Source of the DNA: Amphiura filiformis
Taxonomy: Eukaryota > Echinodermata > Ophiuroidea > Amphilepidida > Amphiuridae
Assembly (NCBI RefSeq): GCF_039555335.1
Contig: NC_092629.1
Coordinates: forward strand, 34,466,537 to 34,530,536
Direction: 5' to 3'
Length of the DNA: 64,000 bases
Shown here: one piece after another, positions 1-10,384 of the stretch
Layout of the letters: the number at the start of each line of letters is the position of its first letter
Position numbering within the stretch: position 1 is the first letter of the stretch
The notes under the pieces: model-generated
Seen by the model: the letters and a program-made list of their open reading frames with translations, nothing else
Database searches by the model: none
Told to the model about the DNA's origin: nothing
Made by a program: the position numbers and the translations under genes

Positions 1-310
1 GTCCCGTTTGTCCTTGGGGTGGACTAAAATATTGCAAATTAATGTAATTTTGTAATGTCAATTTGATTGATGTGGTCTGTTAATTCGGGCGCAGCCCCCA
101 TGGTGATAATTTCTAACACGTCGTCAACATAGCGTTTCCACATTCTAGGCTTGCATGTGATGGGGGCTGTAGCTACTGCCAAGTTGTTCCAGCCATTCCA
201 TGTATAAATTAGCTACAATGGGATTCACCGGTGAACCCATGGCCGTACCAAACTTTTGTTGGTAGATAGTGTCACAAAAACTGAAATAAGTAGTTGTCAA
301 CACAAACTTC
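1..310 (-). mobile_element. Penelope-like element, reverse transcriptase fossil (3' part)
   Basis: The minus strand encodes blocks typical of Penelope-like reverse transcriptases: a FGTAMGSPVNPIVANLYMEW-type block and a KRYVDD catalytic block followed by LEIITMGAAPELTDH. In this family the MGSPVSP..AN.YME block precedes the YVDD catalytic box, as here. The copy is broken and runs off the window start. No GIY-YIG endonuclease part is visible. Clade within the Penelope-like elements was not determined. It is an old, dead insertion and has no host role that I can see. Confidence 0.75.
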
Positions 311-560
311 AGAAGCTTCTAGCGCCGCCACCGGCAGCAACTTCACGAAAGAAGAAGAAGCTAGGTTGCCAGTCTGATGAAGTGCTGCGTAGCAGCATGA
401 AACTGTAACAAGCTATGTCACCAAAAAATGGATTTGATAGTATGAATTCCCATCAAACAGTTATAAACACAATAAATACAATTATAAAATAAAAGCCCAC
501 TTTTTATAATGAAGAGAGATAAATCTCTTTTAAATGCAATGTGATACTCATAGTCTCTCT
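311..560. other. Sequence next to the Penelope fossil, with a hammerhead-like core
   Basis: No coding function is seen. The plus strand carries CTGATGA (374-380), a 6-bp stem (TGCTGC/GCAGCA, loop GTA) and then GAAAC (399-403). This is the order of a hammerhead ribozyme core. Penelope-like elements are known to carry such ribozymes in their terminal regions, so the location fits. The orientation is opposite to the adjacent reverse transcriptase, and stems I and III are not convincing. Confidence 0.3.
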
Positions 561-649
561 TTAAATTTTAAGGAATGATTTTAAAAATTGTTTTTTTTTC
601 CTGGAATTTGCATCTGTACAAAATTTGGTAAATAAAATTAAGTAAGTTA

Positions 650-1570
650 AAAAGAAGTTACTATATATTAATACAAAAGATTTCATGGGAGTTATTAAAT
701 TGAAAGACATCACCTGTCTGTAAATAAAAAATATTTTGTATTTCATCCCAAAGTGGAATAACTAAATCACATTCACAAAAATTGTAAATTATTTGTTTCA
801 AGTTTTTTCTGACAAAAGGACAGTCTGGAGAGTAAATTCTTTTTATTTTAAACCAAAATTTTTTAAAGGCAATTGCTTTATGGAAAACCTTGAAATAAAA
901 TGAACGAAGTTGAGATTCAATAGTACACTTGAAATTACGAAGATGAATTTCCTCCCAGATATCAGTCAAAGTCTGTTTCAACAAAATTGCTGCTCCAAAA
1001 CAAATTAGCTTTATCTGGTAAACATTTATCCAGAAGAATAGAATATGTGTATTTTGGAACTTTTGTAGTTTTTCTAGCTGAATTCAAATCCTCTACAATA
1101 ATTTCAAGAACATTAAAGTCCTGAATACCAAGTTCCTGCAACCAAAACGAAGGACTGTTTTTCAGCAGGAAGTTATATTTTCTTCTGTCTTCTTTTGAGA
1201 TGTCAAATTCAGCAACAGTTTCAATACCCTTTTCATACCAATCTTGGTAATACAAATACTGCTTAGATTTAGAACGGATGAGACTATTCAACCAAAGATA
1301 TTGCTGGGAGGAGTAATTCTCAATAAGCATAATAAATGTTGAGCTGCCTTATTTCTATAAATATACCATGTCCCAATGGAGTCAGCCACCTGATTATTAT
1401 TCAGTTTATTTAGAATTGATTCAGGGACTTTAGATTTCCATAAGATCTCCAGATCAGAATTATAATCAATAAAGCAGCAACCTCAATTGTTTTCCAAATA
1501 CTGCTATAGTTTTCATCCAATAAATGATTCACCCATATCATTCATTGGGCCAGGGCAAATTTATAAAGGA
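650..1570 (-). mobile_element. L1/Tx1-like LINE fragment, C-terminal ORF2 region
   Basis: Two overlapping minus-strand reading frames resemble the region after the reverse transcriptase of L1/Tx1-clade LINEs. One block contains YYQDWYEKGIETVAEF. A second contains WEEIHLRNFKCTIESQLRSF, then FYFKVFHKAIAF and a degenerate zinc-knuckle-like CPFVRKN...IYNFCECD...PLWDEI segment. The two blocks are in different frames, so the copy is a pseudogene, 5'-truncated within the window. No target-site duplication was located. Clade assignment rests on motif resemblance only. Confidence 0.65.
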
Positions 1571-1644
1571 TCGACCTGCATTCTCAAACCACAAATTACA
1601 GTAATCAGAGTCTTAATAATAAGTTTCAACATAAGTTGCCTTAC

Positions 1645-1744
1645 CAGTAGCTGACAAATGTACTTGTTCTGGTTGCAGCCATATTGGATCCCATGCTGTT
1701 ACCATGGAAACCAAACCCAATATGCATATCACTACAGACCTCAT
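1645..1744 (-). CDS. First coding exon of a secreted purple acid phosphatase-like gene (ACP7-like)
   Basis: From ATG at 1744 the exon reads a hydrophobic signal peptide (MRSVVICILGLVSMVTA), then WDPIWLQPEQVHLSATG. It ends at a good donor (G|gtaagg, after 1645) in phase 1. The QPEQVHLS string is typical of the N-terminal start of animal acid phosphatase type 7 / purple acid phosphatases, which are secreted or lysosomal metallophosphoesterases with an N-terminal Ig-like domain. A pyrimidine tract and AG lie just upstream of the ATG, so a 5' UTR intron is plausible. The next exon would lie further left on the minus strand. It is not seen in 1-1640, which holds transposon fossils, so it is probably beyond the window. 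The frame stays open upstream of the chosen ATG, but the signal peptide supports this start. Alternative: a chance match in a short exon. Confidence 0.5.
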
Positions 1745-1889
1745 TTTTATCTTGCAAAAACCTGAAAAAGATACAAAACATTCAACCATTATACATGTAT
1801 TATTTGAATGTAAATACATCACAAAAAGAGGGTGGGTGCACACACTGCCTCCTTGGATGCTCTTTCCCAGCTGACCAAGCCCCTGACTG

Positions 1890-2480
1890 AATGTAGCTGG
1901 TTACCACCATTTGCACCATAAGAAGCGAATAAAAAGAAACCACAGGGAATCAGTTTGATACACATTTGGGCGCCGCCATCAGCAGGGTGCTACATGCAAT
2001 GGGTGCTAACAGCAAATCTGTTATAATTTAGTTCACTTCAAATTATGGTAGTGACATTGTTTAGTGATGCTGTTCTGCTTTTTTGCAATTGCGGTGCAAG
2101 CGGGCCAGCAAACCACCCCTGTACGCATGCGTATACACTCGGCGTTTAACTTTACGTGTGCGATTCGATACTGCGGTGAGCTAAATACAACTTGTGAACC
2201 AAATTACAGCACCCCACACACACGATCAGCAGAGTTAACATTGACAGTACATGTACTTGTGTAAGTTGTTCTATATAGGCAGGTGCAGATCCAGGATTTT
2301 TTAAAAGGAGCTAGGACATGAATGGAGATCTACTGGCATGGGAGCGCTGCACTGCACAACACAGGGGGTGTCTGAGATGAGATGTGCCCCCCAAGCAGTT
2401 GACAATTTGTGAAAAACGAAGTTCCAAATGAAGGCATGATGCAGGCATGCAAAATGTTTGCACTATTTTTTATTTAAAAC
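1890..2480. other. No gene recognised
   Basis: AT-rich with no coding signal that I can support. A short open frame near 2064 starts with a hydrophobic stretch but matches no family I know and has no splice context. Confidence 0.4.
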
Positions 2481-2489
2481 AAATATGGG

Positions 2490-2800
2490 CCCTAAAAAGG
2501 GATGCAAAGGGGATGCCAAAGATGAAAACTAGATGCAAAGGATGAAAATTGGATTCCAAGCTTGCAAATGAGGCAATGCCAACGCCAAATTACTAAAAAA
2601 GAATGCTGAGCATGACAAACGGATGCCAAAATGGGGAAAAGAGAATGCCTAGACTGAAAAAGAGATGCCAGGGATGAAAAATGGATGCCAAGAAATTGAA
2701 AGGATGCCAAAAATGGGGGAAAAGCATGCCAAGACTCCCGCCAAGACTGCAAACAAGATGTTGGGGTGAAAAATGGATGCCAAGAAGAATGGAGGATGAA
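2490..2800 (+). repeat. Degenerate minisatellite, GGATGCCA/GATGAAAA units
   Basis: Repeated variants of GGATGCCAAGAATGAAAA run through this tract with roughly 15-20 bp spacing. The same motif set in reverse complement occupies 3605-3905, so the two tracts form a large loose inverted pair around an 800 bp spacer. Confidence 0.65.
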
Positions 2801-3604
2801 AATGAAGGGCGTATTACACTAAATCACTGCGCGAAAGGTGCAATGGTGATGAGTTCCGGTTAAACGTATATGGCTACATGTGGTGTCCTTAGGGACCATG
2901 TTATTCGTGAGGTTGGCATGTTCTGATTTAAATGAAAGATGCTAACCTATTAATGACTAAAATAGATATGAAATTATACAAATCGATTTCACAAGAAAAG
3001 TAGGCCCTGTCCGAATTACTGCTAACGGAACAAGTTTTAATGCTAGTTTTGGCGTTGAAATAGCGGCGTCGCTTTTCAACATTTTTAATAAAAAACTGAA
3101 CCTGTAAAGTTCCCCAAAATTGAAGCTTAAATGAAATTTCAGTCCTTAATTAATACAAGGATGACGTTAAAAAGTGAAAAATATTGTCACGCCTGGTAGA
3201 AAACGCCGTTTAAAAAAGGTGATTTTTACGTGCTTTTCAATGGAGAAGTTATTAGGTGGTTTACGCCCTGAAAAGGCATGATTATTGGGTGACCTTGTGA
3301 CATGACAAAAATTCCACAAATTTGAACCAACAACCACTTTATAGCCAGCATACATTTGTATGCCCTGCACGCATGTGAAGGAGAATATCGTTACTGTGAA
3401 TGTTCTGGGGAAATGTGCCATATTACACCTGTATGTTTCAACCAAATTGCCTGCAGACTTCTTACAATGTATGTTTCAGATCTATTTGCATATTGATATA
3501 AATGTGCAATTCAGGTTTACGTTTGAAAGCTGTTACATCTATGTTATGACTGGCATGACTTTTTAAGAGCATGCCGCTCATTTACCAGTACATATTATGG
3601 TTGT
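2801..3604. other. Spacer between inverted minisatellites
   Basis: No gene or named repeat is recognised. It is AT-rich noncoding sequence between the two inverted minisatellite arms and may belong to the same element. Confidence 0.35.
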
Positions 3605-3905
3605 TTGCATCCATTTTTCATCAATTTGGCATCAACTTTTTATCCTTTGAAGGGCGGCATCATCTCCATGGGGATGCCGTATCATAGAATTTTGGCAGCA
3701 ATTGGTGCATCCTTCCCTGCAGCGTCGTTTTCTGAGAGGATGCCGCTCATTTGCATATTTCGGCTATTTGGCATCCGCTTTTCACCCTTTTGGCATCCAA
3801 ATTTCATCCTTTTTTCATCCACTTGTCATTCTTTTTTCAATCCACTTTTCATCCTTTTGGCATCCATGAATTGGCATCCTTTTACTGGCATCCAATATTC
3901 ATCCC
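3605..3905 (-). repeat. Degenerate minisatellite, inverted partner of 2490-2800
   Basis: Repeated TTTTGGCATCCA / TTTTCATCC units are the reverse complement of the units at 2490-2800. The long open frame across this tract (3605-3934) is produced by the repeat and is not a gene. Confidence 0.65.
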
Positions 3906-4949
3906 CCAATTTTTGGCTTGGGGTATGTAAATAACAGGCTTTTTGCATCAAAATAAGCACTGCTCCTGGAGGCTAATTATAGAACTTGAAATATAAGTTC
4001 AGCTGTAATTTGTGTAAAATAAGTTTTTAAAAGATGCACTGACCTTTGGCTTTGACACGGTCACTGCTGAGTTCTGCTATTCACTATGTTCCAGTTGATA
4101 CTAAGGAGCACCACAAGCAGACATATATGGCTCCCTACGAGTAACCATAGACCACTAATGCATCACTTTCCCAACATTTCCATCACAAGAGATATCAAGG
4201 TAAAGAAGCACCACTTTTTAAACCATGAAAAGGAGGGGCACTGGACGGCTGTGCCCCTCTCCCTGGATCCGCGCCTGGGTCTACATGTAGGATACCGATT
4301 TGATGACAGTGTACTATGATGGTGGCTTAATTACTAGACTACTGCAGAAGTCCAATCTTATCCTAATCTCTCTTATTCCATGCTCATGACTGGAACAACA
4401 TTCTCAATTTTCAATGGCCTGTCACACAGTGTCATTGCCCCGATATATCTTCATGGCAGAAATTAATCGGCACATGCTGGTAGGCTGAATCCACTAGTTC
4501 TTAAACAGCCATGCAGGGCCATTTTGTTCCGACCTGCTTAATAGTTTTGAGACCATGGGCCGATGGATTAAGGCTATTGACAATAGCCTGGTCACTGACC
4601 TCTGTAGAACGTAGATGTCAGTGAGCCTGGTATGTCGATCTGCTTTAGACTACCTACCAGTGGTCTACACTGCGCTAGTACCGTATTATGTTCTGTAACC
4701 CTGCAGGGTTGACAAATGAGGGCAGCAGTCTTTTTTTTTGTTCTGCACATATAAAATCATGTCAGTTTTTGATTTCAAAACGCATGGTTGTTTGTCAATA
4801 CGCACCCTTATCGACTATCATGTTCTTTCAACACATACATGTATATTCAAGTGCAAGCCTTACAATTGGTTTCTTTAGAAACCAAAAATATGGGAGATAT
4901 TCATCATTTTCTACCCATCGTCAGAAAATCAATATGTGTATCGGCGTGC
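3906..4949. other. No gene recognised
   Basis: Noncoding. No splice-supported exon, RNA gene or named repeat was identified. Confidence 0.4.
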
Positions 4950-4957
4950 AATCATGC

Positions 4958-5315
4958 CCGGGGGGGTACTCAGTACAAATGACCATACGGGGACGTGCCG
5001 CAAACATGGGTAGCATTTTCGGGCTTCTGGTATATCAATGACCCCTTTTTCAAAGCCTATTTTGGTATATGAATGGGTCCTTTTTCAAGATTTTCTTAAT
5101 TTTTTTCGAAAAACAGCGCATTTTTTCCTTAATCTAGCAAAATTTTGGGAAAATTTGTAAAAACTAAGACAATTTTGGTTAAATTCGGCCCAAAATTTTG
5201 ACTTTTGGTATATATCAATGGTCCAAATTTCTTGAAAAATTGGTATATTTATGGGTCCACTTCCAAAATCTCAGCGGCACGTCCCTACCAAAACCAAACT
5301 TGAGTACCCCCCCCG
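4958..5315. mobile_element. Short TIR transposon with 8-bp target-site duplication
   Basis: The ends are inverted: CCGGGGGGGTACTCA on the left and TGAGTACCCCCCCCG on the right. A second inner inverted match is GGGACGTGCCGC near 4992 versus GCGGCACGTCCC near 5273. The flanks carry a perfect 8-bp direct repeat, AATCATGC, at 4950-4957 and 5316-5323. An 8-bp duplication is typical of hAT and P-like transposons. The 358 bp interior is noncoding and T/A-rich, so this is non-autonomous. Confidence 0.8.
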
Positions 5316-5323
5316 AATCATGC

Positions 5324-6560
5324 ATAGCAGATACACATGTACGTATTGATTTAGTTTCCCTGCCTGGACAATATTTATTTACCAGGCGTTGTCGCTGTGT
5401 GTCAATTGTCAAAATTCTCAATGGGCTATTCCATTTAAAATCCACACTACCCCTGTGGAAGATTTAGCCCAAGTCTTCCACATGGGGAGTATGATCGAGT
5501 TTCGAATAGGATCTATAGACAATTGTGTAACTTCGATCCATTTGAAATAGACAATTCCCACTTGTCTTTGCAATAACCTCCATATCGACCTAGTCCCCTG
5601 CCCTACGTATTTGCGATTTTTATTCCGTACATTCCTTACGTGATAACGATTTAGGGGAGTAGGTTGTGATTCAGGTTCCTGCCTTGTCTTTGACTTCGTT
5701 GTTTTTGAGCACTGATTTGGATTCCATTTCTCAAGTCAAGACTCAGCTGTCATCTTATTAGGCCTGTTGTCGACACATGATTTCTAATTCAACACTTTGT
5801 CTGGGGAAAAAATACGACAATCGACACATGTCGAAACTCGTAATGAGATTTTAAAATGCTGGAAAACGTTGATAGACTTCCATCCAAATTTCAACATTAT
5901 TTACAGAATAAATAACCTCCAGTGCAGAAAATTGCAATGCTGTCCGACCGAAAAAAACCCGATAGCAACACATACTCTAGCATCGAATGCGTAACTATTG
6001 TATGCAAATTCGAAGCTAGAGTTCTTGAGTAAACCAGGCCTTCTTTCATTAGTACGTACTATTAAAGTTCTATATTTTCTCAGAAAGTTAGCCATTTCCA
6101 GGCCCTGGCGTAAGTGGCGTTACCCTTCTCCGGATTCCGGAATATGGCAACTACACCAACCCACCTTGTAGTTTTTTTACTCGCACTTTGTTGATATTTT
6201 TTATTTTGAGCACCAAATTTGGCACGTACATGTACGCACACGTACCAAAGCATATACATGTATAGCTTTACAGATGAACCAGTTGTAGTAACAACAAATT
6301 TCGAACGTTTGAGGACTTGTTCTCAAGTTGTAGCAGGTGCCATAGCTAGGCACAGCATCATCATCCCTATATCTTCGTGTCAAAAATTGATGTGATAGTA
6401 TGGCGAATCCTCTCGTTTTTTCAAAAGCTACGCACAGCAATTTTGTTCGAGATAGGCCGAGCAACTCAGGCTAATTCCATTTACACGATATGAGATACCA
6501 ATTACCATAGCGTTTCTATTCTACACGTTTTTACGATTTGCGCATGCTCAGTACCCCTGA
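5324..6560. other. No gene recognised
   Basis: Noncoding AT-rich sequence with short homopolymers. No supported exon. The right end grades into a dispersed repeat shared with 34380-34860. Confidence 0.4.
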
Positions 6561-6569
6561 TGTTGCCAT

Positions 6570-7500
6570 TAGAAGAAAATTCGATTTGTTGTCAGGTAAA
6601 ACCCAGGTTTTGTTTTCAATACACTAACAAGGGAGAGCGTGGCGCAATGGTTAGGGTACTTGCCTTTGGTGCATGAGGTCCCGGGTTCGATTCCCGGCGG
6701 TGGCGATTTGCTGGGATATTGAAAAAAAAAAAAAAAAAAAGTCTGAAATTAATTGGCAACATCTGTAGATTAAGTTTAGACTTCCGCTCTCCCCCATGGT
6801 TCATTTAGAATTGGGTAAATGCATCATGAAAGTACTCCGTCCTTCGGAGGGGACGTTAAGCCGTCGGTCCCGTGTGCAGAGAGCCATACCTGTACATGTA
6901 TCTCGCAGTCAGTTTCAAAAGAGTAGGGTGTTAACCCCTGACTGTTCCTAACCCGTCCCGGTGTTCAAATGGACCCCAATGGAAATAAGCTTCAATAGAG
7001 GCTCTCTTGGGTTATCCAGGGTTGTCACAACCCGAACAAATCAAATAAAATAAAAAAAACTGGAAATTCAATACACTAAGCGGCGAGTGCTGTTGTGTTT
7101 ATACGCATATAGTTTACTACATTTTATACATTACGATTTTGAAATCCTACATTAAAATTGTGATATATTCAACTGTTTGACAATCATCATCCTATCCATG
7201 TGCTGTATAAAATATTAAATCACAAGTCTAATAAATACAATGCACTATCGAGAGCTATCGAGACACTATGCAACTTGCTTTATATGCGTCAATAATAGAA
7301 TATTGATTTATATAGGATTGAATACATCTCTACATTTTGAGTTTGTACTTCAGCACTGAGCGATCTAGCGATCAATTCCTAGCCAATCAGACAGGACTCC
7401 TTTTCTTGCGTTCGGTGAAATACCAATCGCCCGTCGCTCTTTCAACGGAGTACTAAGTTAATATTTATAACACAGGGTGTCGACACTGTGTAGGGTGTCT
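6570..7500 (+). repeat. Dispersed repeat, copy 1 (paralogue at 34380-34860), carrying a SINE
   Basis: After removal of the SINE at 6628-7060, this stretch aligns along its length with 34380-34860 in the same orientation. Shared landmarks include TTGTTGTCAGGTAAA, GCCAATCAGA, CTTTTCTTGCGTTCGGTGAA and GTCGACACTGTG. Divergence is moderate. The two copies may be parts of a larger unclassified transposon, because in the second copy another dispersed repeat follows directly. Confidence 0.75.
6628..7060 (+). mobile_element. tRNA-derived SINE
   Basis: The head is tRNA-like, with an A box (TGGCGCAATGG, 6640-6650) and a perfect B box (GGTTCGATTCC, 6684-6694). A conserved body motif GGACGTTAAGCCGTCGGTCC follows near 6851, and the tail is A-rich (about 7041-7059). 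The anticodon arm is degenerate, so this is not a functional tRNA. The 13-mer TTCAATACACTAA occurs at both sides (6615-6627 and 7067-7079) and looks like a target-site duplication. The paralogous empty site at 34440, however, suggests that part of that repetition predates the insertion. Confidence 0.85.
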
Positions 7501-8125
7501 TCAGTGTTCATTGTTTTCATTACAAATGTCACAAAATATTAATATTCATACATGTACATATCACCTGTGTTTTCATATTACAAATGTGTAATAATTTGCA
7601 GGCATTTTTGGAGCAAAATTGTGTATGTGAATTTACATTAAACACATACAAACACATTGACACAGTACCGGTACCTGTTGGAACTCCCGGTCGGAGCCGG
7701 GAGTTTCAATTAGGCTAAAGGAACTCGAATGTTAGTTTCCTATTGACCGCGCGCATCACCCTTTCATTATTTGTTATAAAAAAATCAATTATCTGAAAAT
7801 TGAGATGGAAATAATCAAAATTGAAACTCTCAAAATGTCTGACATCCCCTGCTGATCATAATCAGCAATTTTTCTTAGTTGTAGGGGTAGAGGATGTGGT
7901 AAATAAATAAAAAATGGAAATTAACGGATTACCTATCATGTTTCTAGTGATTACAAAAATTGCAAATTTCTTTTCATTTTAATAAAAACAAATTCAAATC
8001 TTTTCTCAATCTGTTGCAAAATGTCTGTAATGATGATATAGCATTAATACCTGTTTTGAAATGGTCTTCATCAATAATATATCTTTGGTACTGGTGGGGT
8101 ACCGGTACCTAAATTTGGAGAACAG
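7501..8125. other. No gene recognised
   Basis: Noncoding. A small hairpin-like GGAACTCCCGG...CCGGGAGTTTC occurs near 7680-7708. Nothing else can be named. Confidence 0.4.
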
Positions 8126-8455
8126 GCGGTGGCGGATGCGATATCGCCATTTTTGACGTCGCCATTGGATTTAATCATGAAATCTTCACAAACAATTCTA
8201 AATTTGTTATGTCTTGTCTTGTCTTTAGTACTGCCCAACACCCACTTCAACAGCGAGTCAACCGGGCAGGTGTCAAAGCAAAATTATCTTACTCTAAAAC
8301 CGTCGGGGTACGCCAAAGTACCCCACTGTATAATGTTCATTTTCCATTTGTAATTGCTAACCGTGTATTTTGAATGTGGCTGTCTGCCCTGTATGGTGTA
8401 TCTTCGCCAGCCCCGTAGTTGTAAGTCATGTGTTACGTGTCCTGTCGCCTGTTGG
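8126..8455 (+). repeat. Dispersed repeat (inverted copy at 32700-32990)
   Basis: Reverse complement of 32700-32990. Shared blocks include GGATGCGATATCGCCATTTT, CAAAGCAAAATTATCTTACT and GCTAACCGTGTATTTTG. The 32.7 kb copy lacks an internal stretch of about 50-70 bp that holds ACTGCCCAACACCC here. The open frames across it are accidental. Confidence 0.75.
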
Positions 8456-8885
8456 AGAAAGCTGTTCATAAAATCATTGATTTTGTTAACATGGATAATG
8501 AAAAGAGACCGAATAATGAATAATGAAATAGCGACCTCGTCCTCTTTTTTTTCAAACATCCAATCGGACACTAATAATCGAGTTCCATTGGCCTTATTGG
8601 AACTGCACTTAAACATGATCATCGACATGATCATGATGATGTTGGGGTAGGTAGCTCGTTCACGTAGCGGTTCCGTTGTACTGGCCTACTTAAAACGTAG
8701 ATTGCCTGGCGATCGGAGTGTTATCTTTAGAGCACCTCGAGGGTAAAGTAATATTCAGATTTCCTTTTACAAATTAAGCACGTATTATTTTGCACAAGGT
8801 CCAATGCACGCTTGATGTCATGCACGATACTGCGATGGTTTTTAAAACCAGATTAAAATCTGTAAAAGCAAATCTGAAAGACTTA
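8456..8885. other. No gene recognised
   Basis: Noncoding sequence between a dispersed repeat and a perfect palindrome. No supported feature. Confidence 0.4.
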
Positions 8886-8993
8886 GGGGTTCATTCATAT
8901 ATTTTCATGACTAAGCGGTTGTTTATGCCCGAGGGGCCGCTTGCCCGAGGGCATAAACAACCGCTTAGTCATGAAAATATATGAATGAACCCC
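8886..8993. repeat. Perfect palindrome, 45-bp arms, 18-nt loop
   Basis: The left arm (8886-8930) begins GGGGTTCATTCATATA and ends GTTTATGCCC. The right arm (8949-8993) is its exact reverse complement. The loop is GAGGGGCCGCTTGCCCGA. A second small hairpin with the same GGGCATAAAC core, with 12-bp arms around GCT, lies about 145 bp downstream. Perfect arms imply a young element or ongoing conversion between arms. Confidence 0.95.
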
Positions 8994-9131
8994 TGCTCAT
9001 ACATACTAGAACATTTTGTGATTCTTATTTCATCAAAATAATAACAAAAAATTACAAGTAACATCATTAAAAAACATGATTTTCCGTCATTTTCCCTACC
9101 CGGCGATCTCACATCCGGACCACCGGGCATA

Positions 9132-9158
9132 AACGCTGTTTATGCCCGGCTCTCGACC
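9132..9158. repeat. 12-bp-arm hairpin related to the upstream palindrome
   Basis: CCGGGCATAAAC, loop GCT, then GTTTATGCCCGG. It shares GGGCATAAAC with the palindrome at 8886-8993, so both probably belong to one repeat family. Confidence 0.8.
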
Positions 9159-9159
9159 A

Positions 9160-10030
9160 ATCACGCGCGCCGTTATATAGCGAGTATGTATGAATGTATT
9201 ATAATATAGGTAACCCAGGCAAACCTTAGTTAACACATTTGCTGGTCAGCCAAATTCGCCGACAATGTCAATGCATTTTTACATAGAAATTTAAAACTTG
9301 TGCCAGAAGAAAGAAACCTACATAAATATGTTTTCTATACTTCACTTGACCCAAATATATAATTTTTTTTTTTGTTTTTTCACCCGCACATGGAATTTCA
9401 GAGGGATTTTGATAGCAGTTCCATTAAAAAAGCTGCTATCGCCATGAGACTAAGATCTAGAAACACCCCGAAATGCCGTTTTGGGGAATTTTGCTAAATG
9501 AATCTTTTTGATGAAAGTCAGGCTTTGACAAGATGTAACTTTGCTACGGAAAGTGCTATGAAAAAAAGGTTTTCAGTTTTGGCTTTGTTTACTCAAGGGC
9601 TTTAATTTGATATATAAAATGATGCAGTTTGATGGCAAATTTGAATTCACCTAGGATAGGCCTACCTATATAATATTTAGGGACGGACGGGTGATGAGCA
9701 ACAGGATTTCATCACTCAAGACTCAAGACTAACATAATATACACGTTTCGTTAAGTATGATATGTTTGACAGTTTTTAAGTTACCTTAAAATCACATGAA
9801 TCACAAGTTTTACTTACAAATAAAAGAATAAAAGCTTGTAAACTTCTTGTCTTCGCTGACTGAGCTGACTGCACTGCAATCGTCGCTGCTCCTCCAAAAA
9901 ACTGAAAAAAGGTCAAATGTCAAATGTCAATAAACAAAAGGATAACATCACGTGATTATCATGTGACGGCTAAAATCCTTTATTGGGACTTCGCGGTTAT
10001 CGGTTTCTGCGATGGTGATCCGGGGATTGA
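9160..10030. other. No gene recognised
   Basis: AT-rich noncoding sequence. No supported exon or named repeat. Confidence 0.4.
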
Positions 10031-10384
10031 ATTAAGGGAGTGTTCATAAATACTTTGGTGGGGGGGGTTGGAAAAGTTATTAACACTGGCATAGATTTCT
10101 TTTTGACATTGGGGTTGGAGAAAATTTCTTTAAGTCCAGTGAATCCAGCACCTTTTGCCGACAAAATAAGTTTATACAAAATTTGCCATATTGAAGCTAA
10201 ACTGCTGAAATATATTACGAAATTGGCACTTTTTATTTTAAAATGACCAAATATGGGGTTAGTTTTGGTTAGAAACTCATATAGGCCTAGGCCTACATTG
10301 GGGGGATGATTGTATGGACCATATCAAAATATTGGGGGATCCCCCCGGGATCTACCCCTGTGGTCATAACTCATAGCTAAAAAT

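Noticed and set aside
2064-2264. Small secreted protein starting MMLFCFFAIAVQAG
   Set aside because: The hydrophobic start is by chance plausible, but the rest is low-information and there is no supporting exon structure or homologue that I know.
3605-3934. 109-codon open frame
   Set aside because: Produced by a degenerate minisatellite (HPF/HPNF-like periodicity), with no family match or splice context.
6632-6705. Functional tRNA gene
   Set aside because: A and B boxes are present, but the acceptor and anticodon stems do not fold properly and a SINE body with an A-rich tail follows.
8284-8650. Overlapping open frames of ~100 codons on both strands
   Set aside because: They fall in a dispersed repeat whose second copy (32700-32990) breaks both frames.
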